Source: an uncultured Mucilaginibacter sp. (GTDB taxonomy: Bacteria > Bacteroidota > Bacteroidia > Sphingobacteriales > Sphingobacteriaceae). From it: a stretch of DNA of 44,705 nt. Position 1 is the stretch's first letter, and the number at the start of each line of letters is the position of its first letter. The position numbers and the translations under genes are program-made. The notes under the pieces are model-generated. The model worked only from the letters and a program-made list of their open reading frames with translations, searched no databases and was not told the origin of the DNA. The DNA lies in the NCBI GenBank assembly GCA_903866915.1, contig CAIPPO010000073.1, positions 1 through 44,705 of the forward strand. The letters run 5' to 3'. Of the stretch, positions 35,731 through 42,427 are shown piece by piece.

Positions 35731-35739
35731 TTTTCGGAC

Positions 35740-36624
35740 ATGAACGGAAAACAAATAATCGTAGTAGCAATCGTTGTTGTTATATCCGGTTATTTGTATT
35801 TCCAGCCCGTAAAAGGCCTTACAAAACCTAAAACAGCCAAACAAACTTCAGGTGCTGTAGCCGGTACAAACCGGGCAGCTTCGAAAGTAACAGTAGAGCA
35901 GGTATCGATTCCTGCAAAATCAGCAATAGGCGCAGCGCTGGCAGCAACAATAAACGATCTGGAAAGCCAGTTGAAAAGTGCCTCATCGGCGACCGACAAA
36001 CTGGAAATACAAAAAAAACTGGCCAGGCAGTGGGACGACGATAATCAACCTGCACCCTCGGCATTTTATTATCTGGCAGCGGCACGTGCTGATAATAGTT
36101 TTGACGATTGGATGAAAGCCGGCAATCATTTTAATGACGCCTACAAAGGCACCCAGGATACCGCCGTTCAACCCGCTTATATAGCAAATGCTATTGAAGC
36201 GTTTAAAAACGCAACGAAACTAAAGCCTGAAGACCTGGAAGCAAAAACAGGATTAGGTGTAGCTTATGTAAACCAAACAGCATCGGGTATTGCTGATCCG
36301 GACGGAGGTTCGCCAATGCAGGGTATTATGCTTTTGCTTGATGTGGTAAAAAAAGAGCCTAATAATTTTAAGGCCAATTTAAACCTCGGACTGTTTGCCA
36401 TACAGTCTAAACAATACGACAAAGCCATAAACAGGCTTAAAACAGCGATAGCAAATGCTCCGAAAGAGGATTTGGTTGAGCCGTATTTTTTCCTGGCCGA
36501 AAGCTATAAACAATTAGGACAGAAAAAAGAAGCGATAGAAGCCTACCAGAAATGCAGGCAAATGATAGCCGACCCTGTAGTCGATCAAAAGATCGATCAA
36601 TATATAAAGGAACTGAAAAATTAA
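35740..36624 (+). CDS. Membrane-anchored TPR protein
   Basis: A 294-residue protein with an N-terminal membrane helix (IIVVAIVVVISGYLYF, residues 5-20). A Thr/Ala/Lys-rich linker follows, then TPR units in the second half: AIEAFKNATKLKPEDLEAKTG, FKANLNLGLFAIQSKQYDKA and PYFFLAESYKQLGQKKEAIE. The soluble part most likely faces the periplasm. It probably acts as a scaffold. It is 9 bp from the HU stop and 26 bp before the small ribosomal-like gene, so these form one transcript. Confidence 0.82.
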   Translation: MNGKQIIVVAIVVVISGYLYFQPVKGLTKPKTAKQTSGAVAGTNRAASKVTVEQVSIPAKSAIGAALAATINDLESQLKSASSATDKLEIQKKLARQWDDDNQPAPSAFYYLAAARADNSFDDWMKAGNHFNDAYKGTQDTAVQPAYIANAIEAFKNATKLKPEDLEAKTGLGVAYVNQTASGIADPDGGSPMQGIMLLLDVVKKEPNNFKANLNLGLFAIQSKQYDKAINRLKTAIANAPKEDLVEPYFFLAESYKQLGQKKEAIEAYQKCRQMIADPVVDQKIDQYIKELKN

Positions 36625-36650
36625 AATTCTAACATTTAAAAATTATTACT

Positions 36651-36740
36651 ATGCCAAGCGGTAAAAAAAGAAAACGTCACAAAATGGCTACCCACAAACG
36701 TAAAAAACGTTTGAGAAAAAACAGGCACAAGAAGAAATAG
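36651..36740 (+). CDS. 29-residue mS38/bS22-like (AURKAIP1/COX24-domain) small ribosomal protein
   Basis: A tiny Lys/Arg-rich ORF beginning MPSGKKRKRHKMATHKRK and ending RKNRHKKK, with about 70 percent basic residues. It matches the AURKAIP1/COX24 domain, which is the C-terminal part of mitochondrial ribosomal protein mS38; the mycobacterial counterpart bS22 sits on the 30S subunit. A place on the small ribosomal subunit is therefore likely. It lies between the TPR gene and rng, a position I recall as conserved in Bacteroidota. Being under 30 residues, it is easily missed by gene callers. Confidence 0.82.
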   Translation: MPSGKKRKRHKMATHKRKKRLRKNRHKKK

Positions 36741-36743
36741 TTA

Positions 36744-36838
36744 GTAGTTGATTGACTGAAGTAGTTGATTAGGTTGATTTGGTTATTTTTTACCCAGACA
36801 TGTTGAACTTAATCAACTTCATCCAACTCAATCAACCT
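36744..36838. repeat. Imperfect inverted repeat built of GTTGATT words
   Basis: The left arm (about 36744-36785) repeats GTAGTTGATT and GGTTGATT. The right arm (about 36805-36838) carries AATCAAC words in the opposite sense (AATCAACTTCATCC, AATCAACCTTCAAC). A central loop of about 20 bp contains TTTTTTACCC. The arms pair over about 35 bp with several mismatches. It fills the spacer between the small ribosomal-like gene and rng. Confidence 0.7.
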
Positions 36839-36911
36839 TCAACTATATCTAATATTGTTTTACCACATAATGGGCGGCATTTAGGTGCTGCTTATAGAAA
36901 TGGAGTAGCAG

Positions 36912-38462
36912 TTGATAAAAGAATTAATTATCGATTCAACCCCGAACGGGGCTACCATTGCGTTATTACAGGACAAACAACTTGTAGAACTTCATAAAGA
37001 GCAGGTCACCAATAATTATACTGTTGGTGATATATACCTTGGTAAGATCAAAAAGATCATGCCCGGGCTGAACGCTGCTTTTGTTGACGTAGGCTACGAG
37101 AAGGATGCCTTTTTGCACTATCTTGATCTCGGCCCGCAGGTTCAAAGCCTGGTGAAGCTGACCAAGCTGGTGCGCAGCGGTGGCTATCAATCAAAGTTGC
37201 TCGATAATTTCAAGGCCGAACAGGATATCAATAAATCGGGTAAAATATCTGAGGTATTTACCAAAGGTCAGCTGATACCCGTTCAGATAGCCAAGGAGCC
37301 TATTTCCACGAAAGGACCACGCCTGAGTTCCGATCTGTCGATCGCGGGCAGGTACGTTGTATTGGTTCCCTTTTCGGAAACAATTTCCATTTCGAAAAAG
37401 ATCAAAAGCAATACCGAGCGCAACCGCCTGCGCAAGATCATCGAAAGCATCAAACCCAAAAACTTTGGCGTTATTATACGTACGGTTTCAGAAGGTAAAG
37501 GTGTTACGGAAATGCAGGCAGATTTGCGCGACCTCGTATCAAAATGGGAGACCTTTATCACCCGCCTGCCCACAGTTGAACCGGCTAAAAAAGCCCTTGG
37601 TGAAATCGACCGCACATCAACCTTGCTGCGCGATATATTGAACCCCGATTTCCAGCATATTTACGTTAACGAGAATACCATTTTCGAGGAAATTCGCACC
37701 TATGTGCACCAGATCTCGCCCGAACTGGAAAATATCGTTCGCCTGCACAAGCATAAGGAGCCGATATTTGAATACTATGGTATCGACAAGCAGATAAAGG
37801 GCGCTTTCGGTAAAACTGTAAATCTTGCCGGCGGGGCCTACCTTGTTATTGAGCATACCGAAGCATTGCACGTTATCGACGTTAACAGCGGTAACCGCAC
37901 AGCCAATAAAGAAAACCAGGAAGAAAATGCCTTCCAGGTGAACAAAGAAGCAGCACGCGAAATTGCCCGCCAACTCCGCCTGCGCGACATGGGTGGCATT
38001 GTTGTGATCGATTTTATCGACATGCACAAGCCGACTAATCGTAAGGAGTTATTCGATTACCTGCGGGCCGAAATGTCGCACGACCGAGCCAAACATACCA
38101 TCCTGCCTCCAAGTAAATTCGGACTGGTACAGATCACCCGCCAGCGTGTGCGCCCCGAAATGAATATTGTTACCAGTGAAGTTTGCCCTGCCTGTCATGG
38201 CACCGGCACCATCCGCCCTACTATTCTGCTGCTGGACGATATCGAAAACAATTTCAACTATATCCTGGTCGAACAAAACGAAAAGAATATTACGCTTGTA
38301 GTTCATCCTTATGTTGAAGCCTATATCAAACAGGGCCTGTTCAACCGCCAGTGGAAATGGTATTTCAAATACGGTCAACGTATCAAGGTGAAAAGCAACC
38401 CCGCTTACCAGATCACCGAGTTCCACTTTTTCTCATCGAAGGATGAGGAGATTAAGTTGTAA
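36912..38462 (+). CDS. rng: Ribonuclease E/G family endoribonuclease, TTG start
   Basis: A 516-residue RNase G-type enzyme for rRNA and mRNA processing. The S1 RNA-binding domain is near residues 35-120 (GDIYLGKIKKIMPGLNAAFV). The catalytic Mg ligands are in VIDVNSGNRT and VVIDFIDM, and the zinc-link is CPACHGTG. It lacks the long C-terminal scaffold of E. coli RNase E. The conserved beginning (KELIIDSTPNGATIALLQD) requires a start at TTG 36912; the ATG at 36900 is followed in frame by a stop. It is the last of the HU cluster. Confidence 0.95.
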   Translation: MIKELIIDSTPNGATIALLQDKQLVELHKEQVTNNYTVGDIYLGKIKKIMPGLNAAFVDVGYEKDAFLHYLDLGPQVQSLVKLTKLVRSGGYQSKLLDNFKAEQDINKSGKISEVFTKGQLIPVQIAKEPISTKGPRLSSDLSIAGRYVVLVPFSETISISKKIKSNTERNRLRKIIESIKPKNFGVIIRTVSEGKGVTEMQADLRDLVSKWETFITRLPTVEPAKKALGEIDRTSTLLRDILNPDFQHIYVNENTIFEEIRTYVHQISPELENIVRLHKHKEPIFEYYGIDKQIKGAFGKTVNLAGGAYLVIEHTEALHVIDVNSGNRTANKENQEENAFQVNKEAAREIARQLRLRDMGGIVVIDFIDMHKPTNRKELFDYLRAEMSHDRAKHTILPPSKFGLVQITRQRVRPEMNIVTSEVCPACHGTGTIRPTILLLDDIENNFNYILVEQNEKNITLVVHPYVEAYIKQGLFNRQWKWYFKYGQRIKVKSNPAYQITEFHFFSSKDEEIKL

Positions 38463-38537
38463 TCACAATTAATCCGAGAAATTCTTTATTTCTATTTTAG
38501 GATAATTTATCTTTATCTGATAGCCCGCAATGAACTA

Positions 38538-39089
38538 ATGCTCCGGAGATATTTGATAAACCTACTTTTATTTCTTTTGCTTACGGCATGCCACAAGAAT
38601 CCCGCCAAAAATAATGTAATTACCACAATTGAGCTTTCAAGGCTCGGGAGTTGGCAAGATTTTGGTGCTACAATTAGTATTGATAGCTCGTTAGTCTATC
38701 AATATTGGGGAGATTATAAAGGTATTAAACAAGGCTTTTTTAAAGGTAGGGTTAGCAGGTCTTTTTGGGATACTTTAAATTCAAAGTTAGAGCGAGTAAA
38801 ATTTAAAACTTATATTCCCCTCGAAGATCATGTATTATGCCAGGACTGTACAGGCTATGATTTAATCATATACTGGAATAATCACAAAAGGCGGTTTGGA
38901 AGAATTAATCTATTCGATATAAAACCGGACTCTATTTTAACATTTATGCGGTGGGTTGATCGCAGTTATAAGAACATAGCTCTTAAACAAATAAAAGACT
39001 CAATAAAATTTGAAGTTTATACGCACGAACCACCTAAGCCCAGGATCAATTCCATCAAATTCCCGCCGCCGGAAAAATCGAACAAATAA
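38538..39089 (+). CDS. Lipoprotein of unknown function (possibly DUF6438-like)
   Basis: A 183-residue lipoprotein; the signal peptide ends in LLLTAC-HKN. The mature protein has a beta-rich centre (ATISIDSSLVYQYWGDYKG, FWDTLNSKLERVKF) and a CQDCTGYDLIIYW segment whose CxxC could bind metal or form a disulfide. The alternation of a displayed value strand, a G-x-F turn and a late Asp-rich block resembles DUF6438, but the match is weak. The tail is Pro/Lys-rich. The gene is AT-rich compared with rng and radA. Role unknown. Confidence 0.65.
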   Translation: MLRRYLINLLLFLLLTACHKNPAKNNVITTIELSRLGSWQDFGATISIDSSLVYQYWGDYKGIKQGFFKGRVSRSFWDTLNSKLERVKFKTYIPLEDHVLCQDCTGYDLIIYWNNHKRRFGRINLFDIKPDSILTFMRWVDRSYKNIALKQIKDSIKFEVYTHEPPKPRINSIKFPPPEKSNK

Positions 39090-39212
39090 AGCTAATTTAC
39101 AACGGCAATTCTAATTTCAATAGTTTGTTAAGTTAATTCGGTTTCATTCTTCTTATTGAATTTTCATTCAACTTAGCTTTTAATTCTTCGATACTTTACT
39201 TGCATTTGGAGC

Positions 39213-39241
39213 GCAATATACTAAATTTTTTAGTATATTGC
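39213..39241. repeat. Perfect 13-bp inverted repeat in the radA leader
   Basis: GCAATATACTAAA and TTTAGTATATTGC flank a TTT centre. The element ends 32 bp before the radA ATG. It could be a dimeric repressor operator or a leader hairpin. There is no T-tract after the right arm, so a terminator is less likely. Confidence 0.6.
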
Positions 39242-39273
39242 TTCGCTAATTGATAACTAATCCGCACATCACC

Positions 39274-40719
39274 ATGGCCAAAACTAAAGTTGCTTATTTC
39301 TGCCAGAGCTGTGGCTTTGAGTCTGCTAAATGGCTGGGCAAATGCCCTTCCTGCCAGCAATGGAATACCTTTGCAGAAGAGGTGATCGAAAAGCAGAATA
39401 CTGCTATTCCCAACTGGAAAGCTACTTCAAGCTCATCACAGCGTGCCAATAAACCGGTGCAGGTATCCGAGATTAGTTTTGCCGAAGAACAGCGTACTTT
39501 GACACCTGATAACGAATTTAACCGGGTATTAGGTGGCGGAATTGTAGCCGGTTCGCTGGTGCTCATCGGTGGTGAGCCGGGAATTGGTAAGTCGACCCTA
39601 ATGCTGCAGCTGGCGCTCAATATGCCTGCGATGAAAGTATTGTATGTGTCAGGCGAGGAAAGCGACCGGCAGATAAAAATGAGAGCGGAGCGCCTGGCGC
39701 CTATCAAAACAATTAATTCAAATTCCGCAATCGACACGCCGCACTCCGCAATAGGCAGCGATTGTTATATTTTGACAGAAACTTCCACCCAAAACATATT
39801 TAAGCAGATCGAGATCCTGGAACCGGATATGGTGGTGATCGACTCGATACAAACGCTATATTCGTCGCATATCGAATCAACCCCTGGCAGTGTTTCGCAG
39901 GTTAGGGAATGTACTGCTGAGCTGTTGCGCTTCGCCAAAGAATCAGGCACACCAGTTTTCCTTATCGGTCATATTACTAAAGACGGTATGATAGCAGGGC
40001 CCAAGATACTGGAGCACATGGTGGATACCGTTTTGCAGTTTGAAGGCGACAGGCACCATGTTTACCGCATTTTGCGCTGCATTAAAAATCGTTTTGGCTC
40101 AGCTTCGGAGCTGGGCATTTACGAAATGATGGGCGAGGGGCTGCGGGAAGTATCCAACCCATCCGAAATCTTATTGTCGCAACGGGATGAACCACTAAGT
40201 GGCATAACCATTTCAACCACATTAGAAGGCCTCAGGCCGATGCTGATAGAAACTCAGGCATTGGTGAGCACTTCGCCCTATGGCACGCCCCAGCGGACCG
40301 CTACAGGCTTTGATACCAAAAGAATGAATATGCTGCTTGCCGTGCTTGAGAAGCGTTGCGGATTTAAGTTAGGAGCGAAAGACGTTTTCTTGAATATAAC
40401 TGGCGGCATCAGTGTGGAAGATCCAGCCATAGACCTGGGATTGGCCGCGGCTATTATTTCATCACATGAGGATATACCAATACCAATTAAAACCTGTTTT
40501 GCCGGCGAAATAGGCTTATCAGGTGAAGTCAGGGCTGTTAACAGAATCGAACAGCGCATTGCGGAAGCACAAAAGCTCGGCTTTGAACAGATATTTATTT
40601 CGAAATATAACCTCGAATCTGGCGGCCAAAATAAAAAGCGTATCGACCTGACACGCTTTAAAATCGAAGTTCGAACTGTAGGCAGTATAGAAGAGGTTTT
40701 AAGTGCCCTATTCGGGTAA
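39274..40719 (+). CDS. radA: DNA repair protein RadA
   Basis: A 481-residue RecA-like ATPase that helps branch migration in recombinational repair. The N-terminal zinc finger is CQSCGFESAKWLGKCPSC. Walker A is GGEPGIGKST, Walker B ends MVVIDSIQ, and the RadA motif KNRFGS is present. The C-terminal Lon-like domain follows (LGAKDVFLNITGGISVEDPA). Between RAERLAP and YILTETS lies an extra ~15 residues (KTINSNSAIDTPHSAIGSD), encoded by DNA that resembles intergenic repeat words. ATG at 39274 (MAKTKVAYFCQSCG) is preferred over TTG at 39250. Confidence 0.95.
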   Translation: MAKTKVAYFCQSCGFESAKWLGKCPSCQQWNTFAEEVIEKQNTAIPNWKATSSSSQRANKPVQVSEISFAEEQRTLTPDNEFNRVLGGGIVAGSLVLIGGEPGIGKSTLMLQLALNMPAMKVLYVSGEESDRQIKMRAERLAPIKTINSNSAIDTPHSAIGSDCYILTETSTQNIFKQIEILEPDMVVIDSIQTLYSSHIESTPGSVSQVRECTAELLRFAKESGTPVFLIGHITKDGMIAGPKILEHMVDTVLQFEGDRHHVYRILRCIKNRFGSASELGIYEMMGEGLREVSNPSEILLSQRDEPLSGITISTTLEGLRPMLIETQALVSTSPYGTPQRTATGFDTKRMNMLLAVLEKRCGFKLGAKDVFLNITGGISVEDPAIDLGLAAAIISSHEDIPIPIKTCFAGEIGLSGEVRAVNRIEQRIAEAQKLGFEQIFISKYNLESGGQNKKRIDLTRFKIEVRTVGSIEEVLSALFG

Positions 40720-40725
40720 ATTTTT

Positions 40726-42123
40726 TTAGTTATTGTTTACCGTGGTCAGTATTACTTTACGTATGCGGTTGTTGTTATTATCTGCCACATAAATATTACC
40801 ATTAGCATCGATCCCTATACCCTGAGGCTGATTAAATTGGGCTGCAGTTCCGGTTCCATCGGCGAACCCTGCAACGTTTGCACTACCTGCCAGATCATAT
40901 AATGTGCGGGCGGCAGTTAATTCAATCACCTGGCCTGTCTCATCTGTCAAATAAATATTACCCAACTTGTCAATACATAAGCCAGATGGCAGTCCAACGA
41001 GTGCTGTTTGGCCAGGACCACCAGCTATTGTGGTTATAACTCCAGCCGGAGTAATCTCTCTGATTGCGCTATTGCCGCGATCTGCAATATAAAGGTTATC
41101 ATTTGCGTCAATTGCGATAGCACAGGGATGCCGAAAATATCCCCAAACGCCCTTAACACTATCAACCGTTGCATTTATATAACCCGGGCGGAGCGAACCT
41201 GCAACCAGGCTTACACTGGCTTTTGATATCTTTCTAACCACATTATCATTCTGATCAACCACAAACAGGCTGCCTTTAGAGTCAAAAGCAACTCCTGCAG
41301 GGCCGTTAAATGCAGCAACCTTAGCGGCAGCCCCATCAACAAACGCTGCAAAACCATTGCCGGCAAATGTACTTACGGTAGTTCCATCTGCTGATATTTT
41401 ACGAATTACGTTGTTACCAAAGTCGGCTACATAAATATTTCCGCTGACATCTAAAGTGAGCCCGGCCGGAGCATAAAACTCGGCACTGCCCGAAGGACCG
41501 TCCTGGTATCCGGCTGTTCCGTTACCTGCAATGGTTGTTACGGTACCATCGGGTCCCATTTTACGAATGCGATTATTGAACGTATCTGAAATATAAATAT
41601 TCCCCTGGGCATCGACTGCAAGGCAGCCCGGATTGTTAAAAAGTGCGCCGCTACCAAATCCATCTCCAAAACCCGGACTCCCGCTGCCTGCTATTGTTGT
41701 AACAATACCGGCCAAAGACGATAATGTAGAACTGGTTGTAAATTTTACAACCGCACCATAGCCTGTACCAAACTGATTAGTAGCATAGGCACGTACATAA
41801 TAAGTTGTATTTGCAGTTAATGCGGTTATATTAGTTGTAAAGGTGTAGCTATTGGTAATTAAAGCTGAGCTCACTTTGGTATTGGCCAGTGTTGGCAGCT
41901 GATTTGTTGAACTGTAAACAATTCCGTTATCATTTACTGCTGAAGAGCCAATAGAAGTAATCGTTCCACCACTTTGGGCCGTGGTTGAAGTAACATCAAG
42001 CATTACATCCTGGGTGGTAACCGTTGGTACATCTGTTGGGGTGGTAGTTTTTTTACAGCCGCTTCCGGTTATAATAATCAATAACGAAAACAGATATATA
42101 GTGGCAAGTAGGAGTTTTTTCAT
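40726..42123 (-). CDS. NHL-repeat lipoprotein with N-terminal Ig-like domain
   Basis: A 465-residue lipoprotein (signal ending GSGC-KK). Residues ~35-130 form a fibronectin-III/Ig-like domain (TTAQSGGTITS, TANTTYYVRAYATNQFGTGYG). From about residue 140 there are about six NHL blades with the repeated pattern NIYISDTFNNRIRKM, NIYVADFGNNVIRKI, LYIADRGNSAIREI, NIYVADNNNNRIRKV, each preceded by a GxP-x-G-(I/V)-A-x-D segment. The blades should form a six-bladed propeller, probably binding protein or glycan at the cell surface. No catalytic motif is evident. Divergently separated from carB by a 300-bp spacer. That spacer, on inspection, holds only the carB terminator and AT-rich sequence. Confidence 0.88.
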   Translation of the reverse strand: MKKLLLATIYLFSLLIIITGSGCKKTTTPTDVPTVTTQDVMLDVTSTTAQSGGTITSIGSSAVNDNGIVYSSTNQLPTLANTKVSSALITNSYTFTTNITALTANTTYYVRAYATNQFGTGYGAVVKFTTSSTLSSLAGIVTTIAGSGSPGFGDGFGSGALFNNPGCLAVDAQGNIYISDTFNNRIRKMGPDGTVTTIAGNGTAGYQDGPSGSAEFYAPAGLTLDVSGNIYVADFGNNVIRKISADGTTVSTFAGNGFAAFVDGAAAKVAAFNGPAGVAFDSKGSLFVVDQNDNVVRKISKASVSLVAGSLRPGYINATVDSVKGVWGYFRHPCAIAIDANDNLYIADRGNSAIREITPAGVITTIAGGPGQTALVGLPSGLCIDKLGNIYLTDETGQVIELTAARTLYDLAGSANVAGFADGTGTAAQFNQPQGIGIDANGNIYVADNNNNRIRKVILTTVNNN

Positions 42124-42381
42124 TTAGTTTTATTTTCTGCAGGTTGTATATAACCTATCTTAAAATTTCCGCAAACTTAACCAAATCGGGCCAAATTTTT
42201 ACAGATTTCAATAGTAGTTTAAAATTGTTACTTACTCAACTGATTTAACAAATATTAACACAAGCGACTTAACTTCAATATCAATTCAAATTATCGCCAG
42301 GCCCTTTGATGTTCAATACGACAAAAACCTATCATTTATTATACCGGGTGCCGATTTCATTTACCAGATTGCCGGCAAAAC

Positions 42382-42413
42382 AAAAAAGGTGAAAGTCGCC
42401 TTTCACCTTTTTT
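42382..42413 (-). terminator. carB terminator
   Basis: AAAAAAGGTGAAAG pairs with CTTTCACCTTTTTT over a 4-nt loop, 15 bp after the carB stop. On the minus strand the stem is followed by a T-tract. Confidence 0.88.
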
Positions 42414-42427
42414 GCTTCACATCTTAG

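Noticed and set aside
36779..36997. A 72-codon plus-strand frame before rng
   Set aside because: It starts in the inverted-repeat spacer and overlaps the rng start in another frame; the translation is low complexity.
39250..39252. TTG as the radA start
   Set aside because: It adds eight unconserved residues; the ATG at 39274 gives the usual MAKTK beginning before the zinc finger.
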